Shown piece by piece: positions 54,546-64,000 of a stretch of DNA of 64,000 nucleotides. The stretch is from Astropecten irregularis (lineage: Eukaryota; Echinodermata; Asteroidea; Paxillosida; Astropectinidae), in the NCBI GenBank assembly GCA_963971285.1, contig OZ020256.1, forward strand, positions 5,148,501-5,212,500, written 5' to 3'. The first letter of the stretch is position 1. The number at the start of each line of letters is the position of its first letter. The notes under the pieces were generated by a model, which worked only from the letters and a program-made list of their open reading frames with translations, had not been told where the DNA came from and searched no databases. The translations under genes were made by a program, and so were the position numbers.

Positions 54546-56022
54546 AATTTGACTACACAAACGAAGCTGGTTTTTGCCAGGAAAATTAAATTAATGTCAC
54601 ATTTATATTAAGCAACTTAAACAAAAGACACTTAGGCCTACTGATAATAAAATTATTCTGAACACCAATGTACATGTAATCATTTTATTTTACTTTTTCT
54701 TTAAATTGTAGACATATGTACAGTTATATACATTTTTTATTTACAGTTATAAGTTGCATAGACCATTACCTTTCAAATTGTATGAATGTGGACGGTATTA
54801 TAACTGTGCATTGATATGTTACCGTTCTAAATGTGTTAAAATCTGAATGAAGCCTCATTATCTTATAATTGCTTATTTGTCTTGTGACCAGCCAGAAAAA
54901 CAACAACGTGTGTATTTTTATTAAGCATAGTGATTATTGCTGGATACAAATGGCTTGCCATACAAATTAAGACATGTTGGAAGACATTAGGTTAATTACA
55001 GTAATAAGAAAATCCACTTCAAGCTGTTTGGAAAAGCAACATCCAAACTTGAGGGGGGGATTTTTGCAGATCAGCTCTGAAAATCAATGTTGCCTCTTTT
55101 TAAGTCCTCATGGTGTCCCAAGGATGAGATTTCTCAGATTTTTTTTTATCTGATTTCAGACTTTCTTGTTTTAAATTTCAGAGTTTTTTCCTCTTAGGCT
55201 GTGTATAGGAGATTTTCAGAGTTCAGATTTTGTATGTCCCCTGTCAGTTGTTTTCAGATATTTTTTTATCATTGGTCAATCTCATCTCTGATGTCCACAA
55301 AATTGTTTTTTGTCAGTGTATACATGTATCTGAACCTGTGAGATAGGTTTACAGACACTTAGATCCAAAATGGAGATCAAATTCCTACTTAAAATTTTTG
55401 TTGGACTACATCCTTTCCCCTAGCATATAATTATGACACCCTGTGCACTATCTGCATCACTCTGTTGAAACCTGAAACAATTCGGCAGAATTAAATAATG
55501 AAAGCCAGACGAAATTTTGTCTTCAAAATAGCTGTACAGGCCACTAACAACAGGCAATGTCCACTGTAATACTGTGATTCTAGTTTACCACCAAAATTTC
55601 CGCAAAGCGTACCAAAAAGCGTTAACGTGACCTCCTCCCCTTTTTTTTTCTTCAGTGCTGTATCAAAGATGGAAGTACTGATTACATTGTACATGTATTG
55701 ATATTACAAACACATTACTCCATTCGCAAGACATTTAGCCTCGATCCACGGTCCTGTGGCTGAATCACTTTGGGAGGGGCAAGGATGATTAGGGGGGCGG
55801 GGCTTATTTCTTTTACGGTGGACTACGCAAACATTAACACAAGGGGAATTAATTAAGGGGATGAGGCTGCTTGCGCTACCGTAAGTCTTAACCGTCTAGC
55901 CCCTTCCTAGAAATAATGACGGGGATTATGTATGTTGCTTTTAAATAATCTCTATTGCACTGGTTTGTTTACTTGTAAAAAATAGTAATAATAAAAACGA
56001 CCCTGGTTGACGTTGCAAAACC
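54546..56022. other. Intergenic AT-rich DNA downstream of the FAM47E-like gene
   Basis: No gene or element recognised. Around 55130-55270 the words TTTCAGA and TTCAGAT recur. The FAM47E-like 3' UTR must lie at the upper end, but no clear poly(A) hexamer stands out. Confidence 0.4.
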
Positions 56023-59000
56023 TCACTTAGCCTCAATCTTATTGGAGCTCTCGCGGCCTCTTTCCGATCTTGCTGCGGCTAGCTCCTCGGCCTCCGCCTG
56101 GGCTTGAAACTGTGCCACTCTGTCTAGGAACTGCAACAAATGAACCAAGAGATTGACAAAGGATTAGAATCAAGGGCAGAATTGAAAACACATTAAGAGC
56201 AGATATGAAGCGGTCTTGTCAGTGGATGTAAAAATACAGACTTATCCGTGATTAACATTTATATGCTTCTCTCTGTGTCAATACTGGATCGTCTAGACTA
56301 TGAATGCCTTGAATATCACTCAAGGTAATCAGACAATCAAAGTTATTATCTTGTGATGACAAGGTTGCCCAGTGTCACAAGCTCAACTGTCTGGCGTGCC
56401 GAGCTGACCACATGACGAAACTGGCCAGCTAGGCAAGCATTGAACCTTGGCTCCACTGTCTGGTGTGACGAAATCATGATACGACATACCACAGTACACA
56501 ATACGCAATAGGTGACATAAACAACTCAGCACACCAATAAAATGGATACATTTTCGTGAATTCATTCTAAAATTTTGGGTATCAAAATAGAGGCTTTTGG
56601 CTGCAGTTCGGGGTAGATTCTCTGGTTTGAAAAGGAAAACAGAGCTTCAACTTCAATGGAAAACCACAACCTACATTTGGATGACACAGCTGGAGCCTGA
56701 GCCTCCAATTTGTAAACCCCAAGACAACCAGAGATAGTTTTTACATTTCTTGGTCTGACAAATCTGTCTACCTTGGATATATGAAAACTGAAACTCTCAG
56801 GTTTCCGTTAATTTACGGTACCCACCTCTGGCATTCTGCTTCCTTTCTTCTCCACAAACTCCTTGAATGACTTGGAGCCATGCAGTGGAGCCAGCTGCTC
56901 GTCCATGGCGAAGCTCTTCTTCTTAGAGTCGGACATCTCCTTGTCCTTCATCGCTTTGGGGTCTTCGAGGGGCTAGAAAAGCAAGACAGCAAACAAATTT
57001 ATTAAACAAAAATTTTACAATAGAGAAGTCTTTTCAATTCAAAGATGATTTGGGCCTCCCCCCCCTCCCCCCACCCAAAAAAGTTTTAATTCTCGATTTT
57101 ATATCATTACGCGACGTATGGATTTTATAGCGGTGACTGATTTTCAACTTGAAGGGGAAACTCCTTGGCGTCTGTCTCTTGGTTAAGGACACCACTGTGA
57201 GAGGAAACTGCAATGTCCATATTTGAATTGGCACTAACATGACTATTAAAACGTTCGGGGGAGGAAGTCCTCTGTTGCCTCCTTGAAAACATTGACCAGG
57301 GTCACAAAGCCATTGATCAGGGTCACCAAGGCAATGACCAGGGGCCACCAAGGCAAAGACCAGGAGTACATCATATTCTGGATGAGGACACTTCTATGAG
57401 AGGAAACTGCAAAGTATGCTTGGACATTTCAATGGGCACCAATGATCAGGATCACTAATAAAGCCAATTAATTTAACACATACCTCATCATTACGTCTTC
57501 TGCTCCAAGTCTTGGGAGCCAGGTACCAGGCACCGTACTGCATTTTCAACCAGCTTGGCTGGTAACCGCCGTACTGTGAATAAAAACCAAATAACGAGCA
57601 TATTTTAGAAATGTCTTGCACATTCACTTTTCTTCAATCAAGTCTTGCAACGCAGGATGGCTGGTTGGCTTGAAATGCACATGTCAAGCTTGATTTGAGG
57701 TCAGGCATCGTAAAAAAAAGAAGAGGAGGGATGTAGTTATGGCAATTACTGCAGAAATGTGCAACAGCGTCCTCTAAATGCCATGTCAGAAATGGGATTA
57801 CATGTTATGTCTGACCCTGACTATCGCATCATTCGCATGGCTTGTCATTGAGAGGGACCATATTAAGGACCTGCAACCTCCCCAGCGAGCAGCTACCCTC
57901 ATTGGCAAAACCAGGAGCATCCAAATTATGGATAATTTTTGTTGTGTTGTCGCTCGTGATAGTAATCTCTTCAACCGGCAACAAGACTTTCCATCACTGC
58001 AGTCAATATTGATGCCCTCACACTATTTGCAGAAGCAAAACTCTTGACCAAAACAAAAAACTGCTTCCGAAGCCTCACCAGTTGCTTCTGGGTCCTCTCC
58101 ACCTGCTCCAGCGTCTGCGTGGGCATCTCTTCTTGGGAGACGGTGGCCGACATCCTCAGCTCCGGCGGGACGTTGGTCAGCTCCACCACGTGTATGGGGA
58201 CGGAGAGCGCCGGCTTGGTCTCGTAGCCGCTGGCGAAGAGGCTGTGGATGGTAGACTCCTCCACGTTGTTGCTCTCCCCGCCAAGACCCGACACCCAGCT
58301 GCAGAACTCCTTGGTCACATCATTGATGTGCTCGTCCTGTTTCGGCGAGTCGCTCCGCCGACGGGTGGCCTTGCGGTCTTCCTTCTGCTGTTCCTCTTTG
58401 TGCGGAAGCCAGCGGTAGGGATTGCGCACTTTGGACTCGCTAGAGGACCTGAAGGAGACATGAGAAGACGTTTGTTTCCCCTTAAAACGTCTTTTTCATT
58501 TTTCTACTCTTTAACACAGTCTCTATCACTTTCTATCTGGGGTAAGGCCAGCGACTCCAGCATCAGTTTGCTTGCCCAAGCAACAAGGCTATACCTACCC
58601 GTCTGATGAGCTGGATGCTGGTCGGTTCTTATCCTCCGATGGATCGGTCTCTCCGTAGGAGTTAGTGAATCCCTCCTCAAAATCATCGTCGTCCCCGGCC
58701 TCACTGTCCAGATTCATCTCCGGATCCAAGATCTCAACGACATCTTCAAAGATCTATTGAGAGAAAAAAAAACCCTGACATTATTATGATCTATAAGCAA
58801 GATTTTGTAGGAAGATTGTTCTGAAACACCATGAGAGGTAACCCTGAGTGGTCCTGGAAAATTTGAGGTCCTTCTAGCCAGTTTTGAGAGTTTTTTGAGA
58901 GAACCAATTTTGGGGCACTTTTTCTCCCCTGAATACCTCTCGAAGATGGGGATCTGAAGATGCAAACACATCTCAGGATGCTGTAGGTTTGGACCTGAAA

Positions 59001-61915
59001 GGTTAGATGTCTTTTTCACAACAGATACAACCATCTGTGAGTTCTATGTGCGCCAGACTACTACCACCACAGAGATCAGACAGTCCCAAGATGAGAATGG
59101 TCAACGAGACATTGACTGGATTGGAATCAACAGCTATGGGTACGGCTGAGTCTTTGTCAGCGCTGAAGCCCCGGATGCACATTAAAGCTGCCTTAACCAC
59201 TAGCCACAGCCGTCCGGAATAAAAATCCGGCTCCAATCTTATACTTCCCCATACGCTGTTCCACCTAAATCCCAGAACTTACATCAGGCGGCATGCTCTC
59301 TTCCAGGTGGGGGTAGAGCGCCAGGGGATGCTGTAACAATCCGTACTCCATTTCGTTGATGTGATCCCTCCTCTGTTGCTGCAAGGGCAGGGTGCGCAAG
59401 TAGGCTACCTCCTCTTCAGTGAAGCGGTGGCGATTGACCGACTCTGGTGTGGGGTACTTCATTGCCGTGTCGCCATGGACGTTGGGCTCAATTTCTTCTT
59501 TCTTGCCCTGATGAGGATTTTTGTGTTTGTGTAAAAAATGTACTATTAGAAGTGAAATCTTCATGAGTGAGTTGACACTGTAGCAAATGAAGACTGTTAT
59601 AAGATCCCAAGTGGGTACCTTGTCACCCATTTGTATGTACTCCCAAGTACCCCAGTGGGTACCTAGTTACCCATTTTTATGTACTCAGTGGGTACCTACC
59701 TTGTCACCCATTTTTACCTACTCCCAAGCACACCCAGTGGGTACCTTGTCACCCATTTTACCTACTCCCAAGTACACCCAGTGGGTACCTTGTCACCTAT
59801 TTTTTAAATGAACATGATACTCCAACTCTCAACATTTAGCATTCTCATCAGTCAGTAGTCTGAGTATCTCCCATTCTACTCTGTGTCACTACGTATGAAC
59901 GCCTGATACATACGTGCATGCAAATTCTATGCAATGCGGCACATCAGCCAATCAGATCTGTTTCATTGAGAACATTTCCATCAGGATCATGACGGAGGAT
60001 GTTAATTGATTGGTAAATTGTGCGCGTCCGTGCGGCAGCAACTATCTACGTGATAGACGCGCTCGTCAAACGGTACGATAATAGATGCCCCTTGATTGGT
60101 CAAAACTTAGAGCGGTCAGTGCTGGGTTGGCTTGCATAATTAATCAGGAAATCTGCACGCATGTGATAGACGCTTGCTCGCTGTACGGCGAGTGCGTCTA
60201 TCACATAGACTACAGAGTCAGTGGGTACACTTGAAAATGATCCCTTATTAAGGTATTCACCTTGACAACGATGGAGCTGTCTACTTTTGGAGGAAGTCCA
60301 TCTCTGAAGTCATCCAGACCGTGAAGGAGAAACTGCCAGCGTCCTCCTTGCAGGGTCTTAGAGGCATCTCCTGGCTTCTTTGCCTTGATTAACCTGGTCT
60401 TGAGTCTTTCCTTGTACCTGTGGAAATCAAGCACAATTACTTGCATTTAGCCCGAGTGCCAGACTGGGGAACATGTGCAGGGCCAAGGTACACCTCACCC
60501 ACTGGCAACTTGTGTCTTGCCTCTTGGCTTAATCTCTGCTATTTTGAACATGAATGCTCTCCAGTGACGAAGCGAGTCTTCCTATAGATCCCAAGTCAAT
60601 TTTTCGCAATTTTAGTTTAAGGCTAGTTTTACATGGTATCGCTTAAATAAAAAAACTTCATAAAACTAGCAAGCAATGAAATCAGTACTCGTACGGTGCC
60701 GAACTGGGGCCGAAAATTAAGTGTTTTGTGGGTGAAAACTAGTCTTTTCTCGCCGGAGTAGTCATTGGTAATAGTCGCAATCTTGTGTGTGTCTTAAGTT
60801 ATGATGAGTTTGGTTACATTAAACTTGACCCGGCTCTGGGTTATGAACTTGAAGTTGATCATGTATTGTCCGAAGCTGGTCAACTCGTACGCCGACCAAC
60901 TCGTACGCCGACCAACTCGTACGCCGTTTGGTCAACTCGTATAAAACGCCGACCAACTCGTACGCCAACCAACTCGTACGCCAGCCAACTCGTACGCCAA
61001 CAAACTCGTACGCCACGTATAATTAAGCCTGTAGTTTGTAAACTCTGGCCGTTTTTTCTTCAGTAGACGATTTTGTCATGTTGTTTTATTTTATAAAATA
61101 AACGGAAACAAAGGAAACATTTTGTATATGTGGAATGGATGTCGTTTGTTAAAATAAAAGGAAAACATTATAAGCAAAAGTATGTTACGTATGGGATTTT
61201 AGGGGAGTGTTTTAAAATTGGAATGTCAGGGCTAGGGGTATCCAGTCCCTCCAAAGTTATTACACACTACAAAAAAAAAGCTCCCCACATCTCACGATCC
61301 TCTCACACAGGAGTACCAATCCCATATGGTGCATAGGCCCTACCACAAAAAAAAGAAAACCAGTCCCTCAAAAAGTCATTTATTTCGTTATTACAAACTA
61401 TAGGCTACTAATTATCATGTATGCCGGTGGCGTACGAGTTGAATTGGTCGGCATACGAGTTGTTTGGCGTACGAGTTGGTTAGCGTACGAGTCGGTCGGC
61501 GTACGAGTTGGGGCGTACGAGTTGGTCGGCGTACGAGTTGACCAGCATTCGTATTGTCAGCCCCACCCCTCCCCCCAATTTGCCTTCTGCTTTAATTGTT
61601 TAGAAACCCAGCCATCGGGCCCTTGCTGATTTGATAAAATGCTAATATGTACCAGTTTCAACTTTGTTAAAACTATTATAACACTACAGCCTGCACTGCA
61701 GTGCATGCTTACACAGCGCATCACAACATATCATTACTGGTCAACGGGAACGCGTGCGCCTTTTGCCGTCAACAAAATGTTGATGATGTTCTAACTGGCA
61801 AAACTAGTTTATTTTCAGATTTACCCATGTATGACATAACTCACCATGCCTGTTCGCGAATCTTCTTATCCGTTAATGTTTTCACAAGTGCTAGATCGTA
61901 CTTCCATTCTGCCAT
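56023..61915 (-). CDS. fam47e: FAM47E-like protein
   Basis: Eight minus-strand exons: 61845-61915, 60261-60417, 59283-59507, 58599-58753, 58079-58448, 57484-57573, 56826-56972 and 56023-56130, giving 440 residues, all joins in frame. The recognised FAM47 landmarks occur in order: WYKERL (24-29), FLLHGLDDFRDG (53-64), HPLALYPHLEESMPPD (136-151), FCSWVSGLGG (251-260), then LKMQYGAWYLAPKTW (~335-349), DEPLEDPKA and FKEFVEKKGSRMPE. There is an acidic stretch at ~165-195 and a basic one at ~225-235; no signal peptide or membrane segment. The 71-bp first exon (MAEWKYDLALVKTL) is supported by a clean donor and by the WYKERL join. Vertebrate FAM47E has been linked to PRMT5 and chromatin; the role here is unknown. 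Confidence 0.88.
56550..56735. mobile_element. GGGCGTTTACG-family MITE, partial reversed copy
   Basis: TTTTCGTGAATTCATTCTAA, GGCTTTTGGCTGCAGTTCGG and AGCTTCAACTTCAATGG match the inverse of 49517-49738. It lies in the last intron of the FAM47E-like gene. Confidence 0.6.
57280..57370. repeat. Short tandem repeat, about 24-bp unit, four copies
   Basis: ATTGACCAGGGTCAC, ATTGATCAGGGTCACC, AATGACCAGGGGCCACC and AAGACCAGGAG repeat at regular spacing in intron 6 of the FAM47E-like gene. Confidence 0.6.
59605..59800. repeat. GTGGGTACC minisatellite in intron 2 of the FAM47E-like gene
   Basis: About four irregular units of CAGTGGGTACCTTGTCACCC then ATTTTTACCTACTCCCAAG, with two shortened units near 59660-59700. 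Confidence 0.75.
60871..61550. mobile_element. 680-bp element with ACTCGTACG subterminal arrays and exact 8-bp target duplication
   Basis: GTATTGTC flanks both ends (60863-60870 and 61551-61558). Near each end GCTGGTCAACTCGTACG begins or closes an array of 16- to 18-bp units (CCAACTCGTACGCCGA): seven to eight units at 60883-61015 and about seven inverted units at 61425-61545. The middle is AT-rich and non-coding. It lies in intron 1 of the FAM47E-like gene. The 8-bp duplication fits hAT. Confidence 0.85.
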
Positions 61916-62706
61916 TTTCGTAATACTAGACAATTTAGTCCGGCGAAACTGTCACAGTTCACGTATGTACCATTCGTATCGTACAGTAGGCCTACATACA
62001 GTGTACGATACGGCGTGTTTGTGTATGTGCCGTATAACAACCCAGTAGAGAGTAGAGATTACACCGCTACATATAAAAGTAGTTTTTCTGCGGTGAAAAT
62101 ATTTGAATAAATCTACACAATTTATTCATCAGTAACAGTTCTAAGTGCGTAATTTGCTTAGTTTTATACATTTACCCAATTTAAATGGTTACACTGTGTC
62201 GCAAAACTTTACAAAATACGCAGTGACAAAAACGCATTTATACTCTACAAGTAAGTCGGCTCCGTTGCCTGGGTGATTAATATAAACTTTTGATATGAAC
62301 TCTTGAGGGCGTGTGTCACATTACGGTTCTCGTATTATCTTTGTTGTGCTAACTTTGTGAAGCACAATAGTAAATTGTCGCTTAATATTTAACAAGGCAC
62401 GACGGGATATTGGGGACCCAAGAAATAATCATGGGGATAATTATTTGTTTTATAATCAAGGGAGACACAAATACAGATCCTAGTCTCGATCGCGGGTGGA
62501 TCAGAATCTCGCAATCGGTGTGAATATGCGAGAAAGAATTCCGAACGCAGCAAGCGTACAAACGCTGTACGCGCAATGATTTATTTCAAGCACCCATAGG
62601 GCGCGCCCTACATTACACCGATTTTCTAACAAGTGGCGGGATTATAGCGCTCGCCAAATTACGAAAAAGAGAATTGAATAAATAAAAACTGTCAGCGAAA
62701 TCCAGC
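61916..62706. other. Shared upstream region of the FAM47E-like gene and a possible divergent gene
   Basis: Contains GTAGGCCTAC, a patch with TCGATCGCGG (62480-62500) and AGGGCGCGCCCT (62598-62609), and no clear core-promoter motif. The frame at 61701-62048 on the plus strand overlaps exon 1 of the FAM47E-like gene and is a shadow. Confidence 0.4.
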
Positions 62707-62728
62707 ATGGAAAAACCTCGAAATTCAG
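62707..62728 (+). CDS. Possible first coding exon of a plus-strand gene (MEKPRNS..)
   Basis: ATG followed by seven codons and a consensus donor (CAG|GTACGT). A candidate next exon begins after CCAACCAAAG near 63960 and runs out of the window. It is divergent from the FAM47E-like gene. The evidence is only the start codon and splice site, so this is weak. Confidence 0.25.
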
Positions 62729-62756
62729 GTACGTGTAATTTATTCTTTACTTCTTT

Positions 62757-63077
62757 TTAAAGGTAATTATCATACTTTGGTTTTTCCCATACGGTGCCCA
62801 CTTTTTGAGAAAACAGTGAAATACTGTCACAATATTTTAAAATCTTTTCTCTTTTATTTTCGATCTTTAAAAGAAAAAAAAAATGGTCAACGGTTTTAGG
62901 CCCACTCTTTTTTGGATAAATAAAGCATTTCAGGCAGATTTTTTTTTTTTAACGGTAGGCCTACTGTTTCTACCATCACCATCTTTATATAGGCCTACCC
63001 TGTACGATATAGGCCTAGGTAAATCTATTAAGATTTCTGTTTCGGTATGCTACCAAAATATGATACAACCTTTAAAT
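62757..63077. mobile_element. TTAA-type MITE (TACTTTGG family), full copy
   Basis: TTTAAAGGTAATTATCATAC at the left, GATACAACCTTTAAATG at the right, with GGTGCCCACTTTTTGAG, AAAGCATTTCAGGCAG and CCATCACCATCTTTATA inside. Confidence 0.75.
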
Positions 63078-63950
63078 GTTGCTATTTCTTTTATATGCCT
63101 ATTATTTTTTTCTGTTCACCTCCATAGACAGGCCCAGACGTTCCATCTTGTTAATTAAAAGAAAAAATCAAGAAATCTCTCTGAAGGCGACAATTGCATA
63201 CAAAAAATCTATATATTGTATCGTAAGACAATCGTGAAGTACCTTCGTCGTAGGCCTATTAGCTCATATTAAGCCCAATTAAGTAAATAATTTTTTTTAA
63301 TCCTTAGTAGAAACTGTTATTGCTGTATTATGAAAGTAAGGAGCTTATTTCTGCTGTGGGTGATGTACATTCCCATATTGAATCAATGTTTTATTGCTTA
63401 GTTAACCACGATTAATTAAGCTTAACTCATACTATTTATGTTAGGGCTGCATAATTAAGTCAATTAATTAAACAAAGCTTTAAAACCAGACTGGGTTGTA
63501 GTTTATTGTAGGGATTATGTCTAACTGAAATTGTTTTTACATTAATTGTTGATGAAATAAAACAAAGTAATTAAAACGAGAGGTTCAATTGGTTCAACTG
63601 TACTGCGAGCAGTTAAGGCTAATCGGAAGCTCATTAAGGCTATTGCTGTGCTTAGTTTATAAAGTATATATAATTTATTGTCAGAAAAAAAATTGACCGA
63701 TGTGGCTGGTCAAAATTCCACGCGGTGTATTGCTTGTGAGTACAGCAGTCATGTACTTACATTATTTTGTTTGCTCATGTCAAATAATGCTTTTTAACTT
63801 CTTTTTTTTAGCTTAGAAAGAAATGTCCGTGCTTGGCAGATATTATAGTCTTTATTATATCAAATCCATAAAAATCCGCTCTTTAGGCCGTTTCGTAGCT
63901 TTAATCATTTTGAATCAAAATGAGCATTATTTGATTGTGTTGTTTTGCCA
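63078..63950. other. AT-rich intron-like DNA
   Basis: No feature supported. TTAATTAA-type words are frequent. Confidence 0.4.
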
Positions 63951-64000
63951 ACCAAAGGTTCGCTATCGTCAAGAGAGAAAGGAGCCAGCTTACACCGTAG

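Noticed and set aside
58082..58606. 174-codon plus-strand frame, the second-longest open frame in the window
   Set aside because: Antisense to FAM47E-like exons 4 and 5, which carry the family motifs and proper splice sites.
60785..61066. Plus-strand frame with RRPTRTPTNSY repeats
   Set aside because: Product of the ACTCGTACG arrays of the element at 60871-61550.
61701..62048. 115-codon plus-strand frame
   Set aside because: It overlaps exon 1 of the FAM47E-like gene on the other strand, shows no motif and includes GTAGGCCTAC repeat words.

Overview
The window is animal nuclear DNA: long introns with GT/AG borders, small exons, two initiator tRNA-Met genes, tRNA-derived SINEs and dozens of short inverted-repeat elements (MITEs). 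The protein families present and the repeat style (abundant TACATGTA and TAGGCCTA words, nested MITEs) suggest an invertebrate deuterostome, most likely an echinoderm and perhaps a sea star. The taxon is inferred, not proven. No rRNA, CRISPR array or bacterial-type operon is visible. Reading frames other than those listed look like chance frames or lie inside repeats.

Layout. (1) 1.4-13.6 kb, plus strand: the last 13 coding exons of a myotubularin of the MTMR6/7/8 group, with an intact CSDGWDR active site and an atypical C-terminal FYVE domain. (2) 13.9-20.2 kb: no gene found; MITEs, a retrotransposon scrap and an 857-bp fold-back element built from a 53-bp tandem repeat. (3) 20.28-23.67 kb, plus: a four-exon gene for a 203-residue secreted protein with three sushi/CCP modules. 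(4) 26.1-52.3 kb, minus: three tandem DEG/ENaC (acid-sensing/degenerin-like) channel genes, A, B and C, each with nine coding exons cut at the same places, plus one broken exon-9 copy (34.5 kb). (5) 56.0-61.9 kb, minus: an eight-exon FAM47E-like gene of 440 residues. (6) 62.7 kb to the end: a possible first exon of a divergent plus-strand gene, then AT-rich intron-like DNA.

The channel cluster grew by segmental duplication. A and B are very similar, share 5' flanking DNA, and share low-complexity seeds in introns 4, 6 and 7. A segment resembling the sushi gene's 3' end recurs downstream of B. Channel A, but not B, has expanded intronic minisatellites; B, but not A, has a fold-back element inserted in its 5' flank.

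The repeat landscape is the most unusual part. Several MITE families with different interiors share the terminal motif GGG(C/T)C(A/G)ATTTCA and 3-bp CAG or CTG target duplications. Other elements show exact 8-bp duplications (17.1, 39.8 and 60.9 kb). One TTAA-associated family serves repeatedly as a landing site for other insertions, including a tRNA-iMet gene. All exon joins were made by eye from reading frame, splice sites and family motifs; no search or alignment program was run.
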